From QUBU01 sp014337915 (GTDB lineage Bacteria > Pseudomonadota > Gammaproteobacteria > Steroidobacterales > GCA-2729495): a stretch of 64,000 bases of DNA. The notes beneath the pieces are model-generated. The model did not search any database. It worked only from the letters and a program-made list of their open reading frames with translations, and was not told the origin of the DNA. This document shows positions 34,551-43,845 of the stretch, piece by piece. The translations under genes and the position numbers were made by a program. Numbering within the stretch: position 1 is the first letter of the stretch; every line of letters begins with the position of its first letter. The stretch covers positions 30,315 through 94,314 of the forward strand of contig SZOW01000012.1 of assembly GCA_030263395.1 (NCBI GenBank), read 5' to 3'.

Positions 34551-35444
34551 ATGATTTCCAGCGATTACCGCTACCGAACAGCCACCAGCATACTGCTCGC
34601 ACTGGTCACCACCGGCATTGCCGCGCAGGGGGTGCCACGCGACGAGAACCCGCTGCCGCCTGCTTCCGAGATCAAGGGCATCGGCGCTAGTCCGACGACA
34701 CCGGCGCCCGGCGCTGCGACCGGGGCCTTCGAGGATGTGCAGCAGGCCCGTGATGCGCTCGAGGAACTGCTGCGCGCCTACGAGACCGGCAACATCGCCA
34801 AGTTCCAGCAGTTGCTCGACCCGTCGATGGTGGGCTACCAGGTGTTCCTGAACGGTGTCCGGCGTGATGTTGCCGCCTACCGCAACCTGCGCATTCACCT
34901 CACCGATACGCAGATCACCGCGGGCCCGGACCTGGCCGTGATCCAGACCGCTTGGGAAAAACGTTTCCTCGCGGCCGGCGATTTCACCCCGGGCATCGTT
35001 ACCGGTCGCAGCTCCGTGCTGATGCACCGCGATGGCAAGGCCTGGCGGCTATCCGCAGTGGCGCTGGACAATCCCTTCTCCAGTGCCTCGGGTGTGCTCG
35101 CGCGCCTGACCGTGACACCGATGGCGATCAGCGAGGTCGCGCTGACCGATGGAGCACCGGTTGGGGTCGAAGTGCGTGACGCCGACATGGCCGGCGTGGA
35201 GACGGTGACTGTGACGGTGAGTACCGCCAACGGTGACCGCGAGACGCTGCGACTGCCCTCGGCCACCCCGGGGTTGTTCCGGATCCTGACTGTGCCGATA
35301 CAGGTTGACCCTGCACCGGCCACCCCGAACAACGGCCTCGTGGAGGTGCCGGGCCCCGGAAACGTCACCTTCCGCTATGTCGACCCAAACCCGGGCAACG
35401 ACCGCCCACCGACCACCCTGACACGGGTCATGCGGGTGCTGTAG
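34551..35444 (+). CDS. Secreted protein with NTF2-like domain and C-terminal beta domain
   Basis: 297 residues. The N-terminus has a signal-like segment (ATSILLALVTTGIAAQG). Residues about 60-170 resemble an NTF2/SnoaL-like fold (VQQARDALEELLRAYETGNIAKF, RDVAAYRNLRIHLTD, SSVLMHRDGKAWRLSAV). The C-terminal 100 residues form a beta domain (VEVRDADMAGVETVTVTVST, RLPSATPGLFRILTVPI) like repeat units of large bacterial surface proteins. It starts 33 bases after the beta-barrel gene, so probably the same operon. Function unknown. Confidence 0.7.
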   Translation: MISSDYRYRTATSILLALVTTGIAAQGVPRDENPLPPASEIKGIGASPTTPAPGAATGAFEDVQQARDALEELLRAYETGNIAKFQQLLDPSMVGYQVFLNGVRRDVAAYRNLRIHLTDTQITAGPDLAVIQTAWEKRFLAAGDFTPGIVTGRSSVLMHRDGKAWRLSAVALDNPFSSASGVLARLTVTPMAISEVALTDGAPVGVEVRDADMAGVETVTVTVSTANGDRETLRLPSATPGLFRILTVPIQVDPAPATPNNGLVEVPGPGNVTFRYVDPNPGNDRPPTTLTRVMRVL

Positions 35445-35541
35445 CCGTAGCGGACCAGGCCACCAGGCGGCCATGGCGCGCCGCCGCGAGCCGCCATCCC
35501 GGCCGGCGCGTCACGGCCCGGCACCGACCGCGGCAGCACGC

Positions 35542-35889
35542 TCACTGCTGCTTCGCCACCCTGGTGCGGGAAACTTCGAGCCTGGAACGTTCCCGATGGA
35601 TGCTTGCCCGAATCAGCAGCATCGCGGTCACTGGTGACGTCATCACCACGAACACCGTGACGAGCAAGGGGTGCAGTACCGGCCGCTGCGCGGCCGCCGA
35701 CCCCGCGATGATCGACGCGATGATCAGGCAGCCGAGGCCGAGCGTGTTGCCCATCGATGGCCCGTGCATGCGTGCCTGGAAGCTCTGCAGGCGGACCAGC
35801 CCCAGCGAGCCGACCAGCGCGAGCAACCCGCCGGCCACCAGCAGCAGCGCAACCGGCACGGCGATCCATGGCGACTCGATACCACTCAT
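35542..35889 (-). CDS. mrpG: Na+/H+ antiporter subunit G
   Basis: 115 residues with three hydrophobic helices. GLVRLQSFQARMHGPSMGNTLG is the MrpG/PhaG signature for this small subunit. The C-terminus is charged. It is the last gene of the Mrp operon; its ATG overlaps the mrpF stop by four bases. It is required for assembly of the multisubunit cation/proton antiporter in the inner membrane. Confidence 0.92.
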   Translation of the reverse strand: MSGIESPWIAVPVALLLVAGGLLALVGSLGLVRLQSFQARMHGPSMGNTLGLGCLIIASIIAGSAAAQRPVLHPLLVTVFVVMTSPVTAMLLIRASIHRERSRLEVSRTRVAKQQ

Positions 35890-36173
35890 GGTTCAATCAC
35901 CTCCCCGCGCAGCAGGAACTTGGCCAGCGCCACCGACCCTACGAATCCGAACAGCGCAATCAGCAGCGCGATCTCGAACCAGGCGCCGGAACCGAAACGA
36001 AGCCCGTAGACCAGGAGCATCGCCAGCGCGTTCACATACAGGGTGTCAAGCCCCAGAACGCGATCATGTGCTGCCGGACCATGAACCACCCGCCAGGCCG
36101 CCAGCAACATTGCAGTGCCGATGCAACCGGAAGCGAACCACGCCGCCATATCCACCAGGGTTTCCATGCTCAT
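35886..36173 (-). CDS. mrpF: Na+/H+ antiporter subunit F
   Basis: 95 residues with three hydrophobic helices and the typical MrpF core RVVHGPAAHDRVLGLDTLYVNA. It overlaps mrpE and mrpG by four bases each. Structural subunit of the antiporter. Confidence 0.92.
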   Translation of the reverse strand: MSMETLVDMAAWFASGCIGTAMLLAAWRVVHGPAAHDRVLGLDTLYVNALAMLLVYGLRFGSGAWFEIALLIALFGFVGSVALAKFLLRGEVIEP

Positions 36174-36658
36174 GCCTGGAAAATCCGCATCAGCGGGCGC
36201 TCATAGCGCTGCTTGATGGTGCGGATCCACTCCTGCTCGTCCCGCAGGTCGAGCACGTGCAGCACGAGCCTGCGGCGCTCGGCCGAGTGCTCCACCCATA
36301 CCGTGCCGGGTGTCGAGGTGATTATGGTCGCGAGGACCGCGAGACCGTGCGGATCATCCAGGTCCAGCGGAATCTCGAGGAAGCCGGTGCGGATCTCACG
36401 CTTGCCGGCAAGGCCGAGGATGATACGGCCAACGCCGATATTGGAACGCACGATGTCGATGAAGACCGTGACCAGCAGTGCCGCAGCAAGCCAGGGGCGC
36501 CGCATCCGCGGGCGCAGCGGTCGCATCTTCGCCGCCCACCATGCGAGCGCTGTCGCCACCAGCATGCCCAACATGATCTGCCCCGGGGAGACCGTGTCAT
36601 TGGCCACCAGCCACATGGCGGCAAGCGCGAACACCAGAACCGGTGCACCACGCCTCAT
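36170..36658 (-). CDS. mrpE: Na+/H+ antiporter subunit E
   Basis: 162 residues from the ATG at 36658, which overlaps the mrpD stop. N-terminal helices (APVLVFALAAMWLVANDTVS, PWLAAALLVTVFIDIVRSN) precede the cytosolic domain with FLEIPLDLDDPHGLAVLATIITSTPGTVWVE, the conserved MrpE segment, and LDLRDEQEW. The longer open frame to 36943 is inside mrpD and is rejected. Confidence 0.93.
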   Translation of the reverse strand: MRRGAPVLVFALAAMWLVANDTVSPGQIMLGMLVATALAWWAAKMRPLRPRMRRPWLAAALLVTVFIDIVRSNIGVGRIILGLAGKREIRTGFLEIPLDLDDPHGLAVLATIITSTPGTVWVEHSAERRRLVLHVLDLRDEQEWIRTIKQRYERPLMRIFQA

Positions 36659-38328
36659 CGACCACCCCCGGTTGTGAGCACGGTCTCGATGTAAATCTGC
36701 GGCGAACGCAGCGACGCCGCCGTCGAATCGAAGAAACGCATGACCGCACCGGCCGCGACGGTAAGGCCGATGCAAAGCAGAACCAGCATCGCCACCGGGC
36801 CCGCCTCGAGAACCCTCAGGCGTGGTGTGTTGCGCCCGATGGCTGACCAGAACAGGCGCATGCCGATGCGCGTGAGCGCGATCAGGCTCGCCAGGCCTGC
36901 GGCAAGCGTCACGAACACCAGGACCCACGCCGCCGGTGCCCATGCTTCGGTCTGTGCCGCTTGTATGGCTGCGGAGATGATCGCGAACTTGGCGATGAAG
37001 CCCGACAGCGGCGGCGATCCCGTGACGAGCAGCACACAGAATGCGAACATCAGTCCCATGAACGCCATTGCCGCCGGGATGGCCACCCCGACCTCCGCGT
37101 CAGGCTCCGGCACCGGTGGTCCACGGCGTACACCGAATGGCACGTAGCCCCCGGTGGAAAGCAGCGCAGGCTCGGCCGCCGCGGAAGCTGGCCTTGATGG
37201 TGCGCGCCATGCGCGCTCCGTCATTCCGGTCAACATGAAAAAAGCTCCGGTCGCCAGGACCGAGCCGACGAGATAGAAAAGCGCCGGCGCCAGCAGTGGC
37301 GGATGATCCAGACCCATCACCATCAGCAACAGCCCCGACGAGACGATGACCGAATAGCCGACGAGGCGCGACAACTGCTGCGCCGCCAATGTGCCGACGA
37401 TGCCGAATCCGATCGTGGCGAAACCAAGGTAGTACAGCCCGCCACGAAACAGATCGGGCCGCAGCAGTGCACTGCCTTCGTGGTGCAGCAGCGCATCGGC
37501 ACTGCCGATCAGCGAGCCCAGGCGCAGCAATGCGTAGATGCCCACCTTGGTGAGGATGGCGAAAACCGCCGCTACCGGCGCGCTCGCCGCCGCGTAGGTT
37601 CCCGGCAGCCAGAAATTGAGCGGCCAGCAGCCCGCCTTCGTCAGGAAGGCCACCCCGATGATGGCCGCCGCGACATCGAACAGCGTGCGATCCGTAACGG
37701 ACAGTGCGGCAGCCCGCGCCGGCAGGTCCGCCATATTGAGAGTACCGGTCACACCGTAGACCAGCGACACTCCGATCAGCAGCAGCAGAGACCCGGTCAG
37801 GTTTACCACGATGTAGTGCAGCCCGAACCTGACCCGCTGGCTGTTCGAGCCGTGCAGCAGCAGGCCGTAGGATGCCGCCAGCAGGATCTCGAGGAAAACA
37901 AACAGATTGAACAGGTCCCCGGTGAGGAATGCACCGTTCACGCCCATGGCAAGCAGCTGGAGCAGCGCGTGGAAATGCGGGCCGGCCCGGTCCCAGAAAG
38001 CGAGCGAATTGACGAATGCTGCCAGTGTCACCACCGCATTCAGTACCAGCATCAACCCCGTCAACCGATCGATCACCAGCACGATCGCGAAGGGCGCGGG
38101 CCACCCGCCGATGGCATACGCGCCGACACCGCGGGACCAGATATCCGGGAAGGCCTCGGTGGTCAGTGCCAGCAATACGATTGCCACTGCTAGCTGCGCG
38201 ATGATCGACAGCGCCGCGACGGCGACCCGCAGCACGCGCGCGCGCTCCGTCAGGAACAGAATCGCCGCAGCCGCGAGCAGCGGCACGATGATGGGCACTA
38301 CCGGCAGATGGGTAAACCAGGCGTTCAC
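36655..38328 (-). CDS. mrpD: Na+/H+ antiporter subunit D
   Basis: 557 residues from a GTG at 38328 that overlaps the mrpC stop. It belongs to the complex-I ND2/4/5-like antiporter family, with TM5 Glu147 (FNLFVFLEILL), TM7 Lys231 (FLTKAGCWPLNFWLPGTY) and TM8 Lys261 (ILTKVGIYALLRL), the residues that carry protons. About fourteen membrane helices are predicted. The frame extends upstream to 38703 but there it only shadows mrpC. Confidence 0.94.
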   Translation of the reverse strand: MNAWFTHLPVVPIIVPLLAAAAILFLTERARVLRVAVAALSIIAQLAVAIVLLALTTEAFPDIWSRGVGAYAIGGWPAPFAIVLVIDRLTGLMLVLNAVVTLAAFVNSLAFWDRAGPHFHALLQLLAMGVNGAFLTGDLFNLFVFLEILLAASYGLLLHGSNSQRVRFGLHYIVVNLTGSLLLLIGVSLVYGVTGTLNMADLPARAAALSVTDRTLFDVAAAIIGVAFLTKAGCWPLNFWLPGTYAAASAPVAAVFAILTKVGIYALLRLGSLIGSADALLHHEGSALLRPDLFRGGLYYLGFATIGFGIVGTLAAQQLSRLVGYSVIVSSGLLLMVMGLDHPPLLAPALFYLVGSVLATGAFFMLTGMTERAWRAPSRPASAAAEPALLSTGGYVPFGVRRGPPVPEPDAEVGVAIPAAMAFMGLMFAFCVLLVTGSPPLSGFIAKFAIISAAIQAAQTEAWAPAAWVLVFVTLAAGLASLIALTRIGMRLFWSAIGRNTPRLRVLEAGPVAMLVLLCIGLTVAAGAVMRFFDSTAASLRSPQIYIETVLTTGGGR

Positions 38329-38672
38329 CCGGGTTCCCGCCCATCCACATGGTCGGTACCGGTCAGGCCGCGTGCGGCGAGCAGCACCACGAGCAGCAGC
38401 GCGGTAGTCGCAAAGCCGATCACAATCGCCGTGAGCACCAGTGCCTGGGGTACCGGATCCACCACCGCCAGCGATTCCGCCACTCGCCCCCCCGCAACGA
38501 TTGGCGCCCGCCCCACCACAAGCCGCCCCATGCCGAAGATGAACAGGTTGACCGCGTACGAGCAGAGCGCGAGACCAACGATTACCTGGAACGTGCGCGG
38601 CCGCAGCAGCAGCCAGACCCCCGCAGCCGCGAGCACCCCGATGGCCATGGCAAAGAGCGCCTCCATGCTCAA
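38325..38672 (-). CDS. mrpC: Na+/H+ antiporter subunit C
   Basis: 115 residues, three helices, NuoK-like: FQVIVGLALCSYAVNLFIFGMG and DPVPQALVLTAIVIGFATTALLL are the MrpC/NuoK hallmarks. It overlaps mrpAB and mrpD by four bases each. Confidence 0.93.
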   Translation of the reverse strand: MSMEALFAMAIGVLAAAGVWLLLRPRTFQVIVGLALCSYAVNLFIFGMGRLVVGRAPIVAGGRVAESLAVVDPVPQALVLTAIVIGFATTALLLVVLLAARGLTGTDHVDGREPG

Positions 38673-41563
38673 CCCGCCGCCCCGCCGCTTCCCGCGGGGT
38701 CACGCGCGCTGCGAAACGACTGGTGCGCGAGGGCGATGAGTATCAGCGATGTTGCGCCGATAACCACCAGATAAACACCGGCATCGAACAACAGCACGCT
38801 GCCGATGCGCACCGGACCGGCCAGCGGCAGCGCAATCTCGCCACCCAGGCTCGCGAGAAAATGGCGACCCATGGCCACTGCGAGCAGGCCGGCGCCGCCA
38901 GCAGCCGTGAGGCCAAGCGCGACCCAGTACTGTGGATGTACACGCATGCGCCACTCAACCCACAGTGCGCCCCCCACCATGTACTGGGTGATGAAGGCAA
39001 TCGCCATCACCAGCCCACCGACGAACCCGCCTCCGGGCGCATCATGCCCACGCAGCAGGAGGTAGACAGCCACGAGCCCCGCCATGGGCAACAGCAGGCG
39101 CACCAGTACCGCAGGAATCCGCGGGTCCCCGCCCGGCAGGAGTTCGCCAGGATCGAAGTTGCGCAGGCCGCCCGTATCCTCGGCAACACGCTGTGCGCGC
39201 GGCACCCTGATGCTCTCCGGCGCGGGGCGAAAGCGGCGCAACAGCGCATAGACCGTGAGTGCGACGATGCTCACCACCGTGATCTCTCCGAGTGTGTCGA
39301 AGCCGCGGAAATCGACGAGGATGACATTGACGATATTGTGACCGCCCCCCTCCGGCAGCGCACGCTCGACAAAGAACCGCGAGATCCCATCCACCGGTGC
39401 CTGGGTCAATACCACGAACGACAGCGCTGCCAGGCCTCCACCCACAGCGCCGGCGACAAGGAAATCCCGCGTACGCCGCAAGCGCGCCCTGACTGATCGG
39501 TGATCCGGCTCGTCTGCCTCGACCCGTCTCGGCAGCCAGCGCAAACCGAGGAGCAGCAGCACCAGGGTGACCACCTCGACCGCAACCTGCGTCAATGCCA
39601 GGTCCGGCGCCGAGAACCACGCGAAGCTGAGGCTGGTGAACAGCCCCGATCCACCCAGCATGATCAGCGCGGCAAGCCGGTGAAACTTCGCCTTCAGCGC
39701 TGCCCCGACTGCGCATACGCAGCCGATGGCCCACACGAACAGGTATGCCGGATCGACCGGCGTCAGGACTCCCGCCCCGCGCGGCATGCCTCGGCTGGCG
39801 ATCGGAATTCCCGCGACCACAAACGTCATGCTGACCATGATCAGCAACTGCAACTGCAGGCGGCGGGACGAGGCAAAGCGCACCATCCGCTCGGCGAAGC
39901 GATGCAGCACGACAATGATGATGTCGAACACCCGGCGCCCGTCCAGAGGCGCACGTAGGGGCGCCCCGCCCGTAGCACGCTGGCCAAAGAACCAGTGCAG
40001 CAGATAGATGCCGATACCGCCGGCGAACGCGCCCATGCTCATCATGAAGGGAACCGTGAATCCGTGCCAGACGCTGAGGCTGTATGGCGGCGCCTGCTCG
40101 CCGAGGATCGAAACCACAGCGGGCGCGAGCACGGGACCGATGGTCCGCGCCGGAAAAATTCCAACCAGCAGGCAGGTCGTGACGAGCAGCATGCTTGGCA
40201 GCAGCATCCAGCGAGTCGGCTCGCGCGGCGTGCGCGGCAGGCTCCGTTCCGGCGGCCCGAAGAATACCTGGTGGATGAGCCGCAGCGAGTATGCGACGCT
40301 GAACGCCCCCGCGGTAGTCGCGACCGCCGGCAACCCCAGTCGCAGCAACGGGCCTTCGCCCGCGAAAATCGTTTCAGCGAAAAACATCTCCTTCGACAGG
40401 AAGCCATTGAGCAGCGGCACTCCCGCCATCGCCGCCGCCGCGACGGCGGCCACGGTCGCGGTGATGGGCATCGCGTGCGCGAGCCCGCTCAGGCGCCGGA
40501 GGTCACGTGTCCCGGTCTCATGATCGACGATGCCAGCCGCCATGAACAGCGATGCCTTGAAGGTCGCGTGGTTCATCATATGGAATACCGCGGCAACCAG
40601 CGCCAGGCGGCTGTTCATGCCGAGCAGCAGTGTTATCAGGCCAAGATGGCTCACCGTCGAATACGCAAGCACACCCTTCATGTCGCGCTGGAACAGTGCG
40701 GCCGCTGCCCCGACCAGCAGCGACGCGAGACCTGCGCCACTGACCAGGATGAACCACAGTTCGGTGCCCGCCAGCACCGGCCACAGGCGCGCGAGGAGGA
40801 ATACTCCCGCCTTCACCATGGTGGCTGAATGCAGGTACGCGGACACCGGGGTCGGCGCCGCCATCGCGTGGGGCAGCCAGAACTGGAACGGGAACTGCGC
40901 GCTCTTTGTCAGTGCACCAAGCAGGATCAGCGTGAGCATCACCGGATACCAGGGGTGCGATTGCACCTGTCCGGCGGCGGCGAGCACGCGATCAAGGTCG
41001 TAGCTCCCCGCTATTGTACCGAGCATGATCACCCCCACGAGCAGGCAGAACCCGCCGGCCGCGGTCACCGTGAGTGCCATGCGCGCACCGTGCCGGGCAT
41101 CGACCCGGTGGTACCAGTAGGCGATCAGCATGAAGGAGCTGAAGCTGGTCAGTTCCCAGAAGATGACGAGCTGAATCAGGTTGCCGGACAGCACGATGCC
41201 CAGCATCGACCCCATGAACGCGAGCAGGAACGAGAAAAAGCGCGGTACCGGATCTTCCGGGGACAGGTAATAGCGGGCGTAAATCACCACGAGCGTGCCC
41301 ATCAGCGACACGAGCAGTGCAAAGAGCCACGCGAAACCGTCCATGCGCAGGTGGAAATCGAGCCCCGCCTGGCTGAGCCATGGCACCACGAAACGCACCA
41401 TGCCGTTGCCGGAGATCTCCGGATACAGGCCAAGCGTCAGTGCCGTGCAGGCCAATGCGCAGCCCCCTGCAAGCCATGCCTCGGCATTGCGGGCATTCGC
41501 GGGCAGAAAGGCAGAGCAAAGGCCGCCGAGGAAAGGCAGCAGGACGATCAGCACCAGTGTCAC
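38669..41563 (-). CDS. mrpAB: Fused Na+/H+ antiporter subunits A and B
   Basis: 964 residues from a GTG at 41563 with GCGGAG six bases upstream; no ATG fits. The A part is ND5-like, with Glu137 (QLVIFWELTSFSS), Lys220 (GALTKSAQFPFQFWLPHAM) and Lys251 (HSATMVKAG). The middle holds the MrpA C-terminal domain (FSAPDLALTQVAVEVVTLVLL) and the end is MrpB (VLFDAGVYLVVIGA, GHDAPGGGFVGGLVMA). A-B fusion is typical of group 2 Mrp/Pha systems of proteobacteria. The complex exchanges Na+ or K+ for protons. First gene of a six-gene coupled operon. Confidence 0.94.
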   Translation of the reverse strand: MTLVLIVLLPFLGGLCSAFLPANARNAEAWLAGGCALACTALTLGLYPEISGNGMVRFVVPWLSQAGLDFHLRMDGFAWLFALLVSLMGTLVVIYARYYLSPEDPVPRFFSFLLAFMGSMLGIVLSGNLIQLVIFWELTSFSSFMLIAYWYHRVDARHGARMALTVTAAGGFCLLVGVIMLGTIAGSYDLDRVLAAAGQVQSHPWYPVMLTLILLGALTKSAQFPFQFWLPHAMAAPTPVSAYLHSATMVKAGVFLLARLWPVLAGTELWFILVSGAGLASLLVGAAAALFQRDMKGVLAYSTVSHLGLITLLLGMNSRLALVAAVFHMMNHATFKASLFMAAGIVDHETGTRDLRRLSGLAHAMPITATVAAVAAAAMAGVPLLNGFLSKEMFFAETIFAGEGPLLRLGLPAVATTAGAFSVAYSLRLIHQVFFGPPERSLPRTPREPTRWMLLPSMLLVTTCLLVGIFPARTIGPVLAPAVVSILGEQAPPYSLSVWHGFTVPFMMSMGAFAGGIGIYLLHWFFGQRATGGAPLRAPLDGRRVFDIIIVVLHRFAERMVRFASSRRLQLQLLIMVSMTFVVAGIPIASRGMPRGAGVLTPVDPAYLFVWAIGCVCAVGAALKAKFHRLAALIMLGGSGLFTSLSFAWFSAPDLALTQVAVEVVTLVLLLLGLRWLPRRVEADEPDHRSVRARLRRTRDFLVAGAVGGGLAALSFVVLTQAPVDGISRFFVERALPEGGGHNIVNVILVDFRGFDTLGEITVVSIVALTVYALLRRFRPAPESIRVPRAQRVAEDTGGLRNFDPGELLPGGDPRIPAVLVRLLLPMAGLVAVYLLLRGHDAPGGGFVGGLVMAIAFITQYMVGGALWVEWRMRVHPQYWVALGLTAAGGAGLLAVAMGRHFLASLGGEIALPLAGPVRIGSVLLFDAGVYLVVIGATSLILIALAHQSFRSARDPAGSGGAAG

Positions 41564-41627
41564 GAGCAACTCCGCATCCGGCTCATTCTTGCACAGGCAG
41601 CGCCTGCGGCGTGTGCGGAATGGCGAT

Positions 41628-42323
41628 TCAGGTTCCCAGCACCATGCTGTCCAGGCCGTAACCGACGCCGTAGACGCTGCGGATAGGTGATGCACCTTTG
41701 AAGTACGGCCGCAGCTTTGCCCGCAGGTTCTTCACATGCCCGTCGATGTTGCGTTCCCAGGCGCTGAGGTCGGTACCGCGAACCCGCTCGAGCAGCTGCG
41801 CGCGCGACCAGACCCGCTGCGGCTGTTCCATCAGTGTCGCCAGCAGCTCGAACTCGATGCGAGTGAGTGCCAGCTCATCGCCCTGCACCAGGACCCGGCG
41901 TGAACCGCGCTGCAGCTCCAGCCCGCCAACACGCAACGAGTCGCCGGCAGGAACCGCCCGCAGGCGCCGCAGCACTGCATGGGCCCGCGCCACCACCTCC
42001 CGGGGGCTGAAGGGCTTGCAGACATAGTCGTCCGCACCGAGTTCGAGGCCAAGCAGACGGTCGATCTCATCAACGCGGGCGGTCACCATGATGATCGCCG
42101 GTCGGTCACCACGGGCCCGTAGGGCCTTGCAGACCTCGAGGCCGTCCTTGCCCGGCAACTGCAGGTCGAGGATCACGAGCTCCGCTTCCCGGCGCGCCAG
42201 ATGCGCCTCGACCCCATCCCCGCGGCCAAGGACGTCGGTTTCGAAGCCCGCCTGCACGAAGTAGTCCCGCAGCAGTTCCGCGAGCTTCGCCTCATCCTCC
42301 ACGATCAGCACCCGCGCACTCAT
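41628..42323 (-). CDS. OmpR-family response regulator
   Basis: 231 residues from the ATG at 42323, overlapping the kinase stop. The receiver domain has the acidic pair near 10, phospho-acceptor Asp53 (VILDLQLPGKDG) and Lys103 (DDYVCKPFSP). The winged-helix DNA-binding domain (LALTRIEFELLATLMEQPQRVWSR, NIDGHVKNLRAKL, IRSVYGVGYGL) resembles BaeR/CpxR. It lies 64 bases upstream of mrpAB in the same direction, so it may control or be co-transcribed with the antiporter genes. Confidence 0.93.
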   Translation of the reverse strand: MSARVLIVEDEAKLAELLRDYFVQAGFETDVLGRGDGVEAHLARREAELVILDLQLPGKDGLEVCKALRARGDRPAIIMVTARVDEIDRLLGLELGADDYVCKPFSPREVVARAHAVLRRLRAVPAGDSLRVGGLELQRGSRRVLVQGDELALTRIEFELLATLMEQPQRVWSRAQLLERVRGTDLSAWERNIDGHVKNLRAKLRPYFKGASPIRSVYGVGYGLDSMVLGT

Positions 42324-43693
42324 GCTGGCCGGACCTTTGGCCAGTGACACTGCACCTCCAGTCCGCCAGCGGCGCTGCGCTGCGCACGGACGAACCCGCC
42401 ATGGGCAACGACTATCGAGCGCACGATGGCCAGCCCCAGGCCGGCGCCTCCACCGGCGCGACGAGACGGATCGACACGGAACAGCCGGTCGAAGAGCCGG
42501 GGCAGCGCGTCCACCGGCACGCCCGGGCCGCCATCGGCAACGGCCAGCAGCAGCGTGTCGCCGGCATCGGCGACACGCACGGTAACTGGCCCGGGAGGCG
42601 TGGCGTAACGCAGCGCGTTCTCCAGCAGATTGGCCAGCACTGCCTCGATACGCTGCTGGTCGGCACTGATGACATACGGCCCGCCATCCACGGCACATCT
42701 CAGGTCGAACCCGGCCGCCGCGAACCGTGGCGCATAGCGTGCAACGGCATCCGCTACCAGGCCCGCGAGGTCGAGGTCCACCGCCTGGAGATTCAAGCCA
42801 CCGGATTCAGCAAGCGACAGCAGGTGCAGCTGCGCGACGATCGCCTCCAGCCGGGCAACCTCGCCGGCGAGCGTGCCGAGTGCCTGGTCATCAGGCGCAC
42901 GCACGCCGTCGAGTACGGCATCGATCTGGGCCCGCAGGATCGCAAGCGGATTACGCAGTTCATGGGCGACATCGGCCAGCCATTGGCGCTGGCGCAGGTC
43001 ATAACCCTGCAGGGCCTCGGCCAGCCGGTTGAAATCGCCTGCCAACCGGCCGATTTCGTCGGTGCCGGTAACACTGACCCGTGCCGTGAAGTCACGCCGT
43101 GCCAACGCTGCGCTGGCGGCCGAAAGTTCGCGGATAGGTCGGGCAGCACGGCGTGCCAGCAGGGCCGCAAACAGGGCGGCCAGCAGGATGGCTGCACAGC
43201 TGATCAGCAGGTAGGCGCGCCCCTGGCGCAGCGTGAATGCCGCGTCCATGTCCTGCGCCAGGCCATTGCGCGGCCAGGCAATGAAACCGACAACCTTGCC
43301 GCCGGATTTGATCGCCGCGCGTTCGAGTCCCTGTGGGTCAGAAGGCGCCGCCCCCAGCGGCTGCCCGGCGGCATCAAGCAGGAAGGCTGGTGGCGGTGGC
43401 GGGCCCGGTGGCCGCTCCCGCCTGCGGGATCCGGGGCGGCCATCACGGGACTTGCCGCGCGGCGGGCGCAACGCGCGTACACCTTCGGCTGCTGCCTGCA
43501 GGTCCGCCGTTGCCGCGTAACGCCTGCCGATCTCCTCGGCGACCTCGCGGTAGATCTCTGCATCCCGCGCCCGCAGGTAGTCGGCAAAGTTCTGCCCGGT
43601 ATAGAGGCTCAGCACACCGATGGCGCCGGCAACCAGAACCGCCGCCGCCAGCAACTGCATCAGAAAGAGCTTGACGAAGAGCGTGGCGCGCAT
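42320..43693 (-). CDS. Sensor histidine kinase (BaeS-like)
   Basis: 457 residues from the ATG at 43693 (ATG at 43702 also possible; neither has a strong ribosome site). Two membrane helices (about 8-30 and 161-180) flank a periplasmic loop that includes an Arg/Pro-rich run near 77-102. HAMP (RPIRELSAASAALARRDF) is followed by the phospho-acceptor helix with His244 (WLADVAHELRNPLAILRAQI) and an ATPase with DGGPGVPVDALPRLFDRLFR and GGAGLGLAIVRSIV. It phosphorylates the adjacent regulator. The signal is unknown; the gene faces a divergent periplasmic-protein gene, as in CpxP-type arrangements. Confidence 0.92.
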   Translation of the reverse strand: MRATLFVKLFLMQLLAAAVLVAGAIGVLSLYTGQNFADYLRARDAEIYREVAEEIGRRYAATADLQAAAEGVRALRPPRGKSRDGRPGSRRRERPPGPPPPPAFLLDAAGQPLGAAPSDPQGLERAAIKSGGKVVGFIAWPRNGLAQDMDAAFTLRQGRAYLLISCAAILLAALFAALLARRAARPIRELSAASAALARRDFTARVSVTGTDEIGRLAGDFNRLAEALQGYDLRQRQWLADVAHELRNPLAILRAQIDAVLDGVRAPDDQALGTLAGEVARLEAIVAQLHLLSLAESGGLNLQAVDLDLAGLVADAVARYAPRFAAAGFDLRCAVDGGPYVISADQQRIEAVLANLLENALRYATPPGPVTVRVADAGDTLLLAVADGGPGVPVDALPRLFDRLFRVDPSRRAGGGAGLGLAIVRSIVVAHGGFVRAQRSAAGGLEVQCHWPKVRPA

Positions 43694-43845
43694 GGCCGGC
43701 ATCTTACGCCAGGGCCAGCCGCGTCCGTCCGATCCCGCAATTCCCCCGTCGTTTCCCCACGATGTCTCCACAAAGTCGGTGCAGGCTGCCTCCCATCGAG
43801 ATCAGCAGTACCAGCTGCTTCATCCACAACCCCTGGAGTAACGAC

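Noticed and set aside
35445..35541. GC-rich inverted repeats between converging genes
   Set aside because: Short, imperfect stems without T tracts; not distinguishable from background composition.
36659..36943. Upstream extension of mrpE
   Set aside because: It lies within mrpD, and the MrpE family start fits the ATG at 36658.
37100..38350. 416-residue alternative frame inside mrpD
   Set aside because: A high-GC shadow frame; the mrpD frame carries all family motifs.
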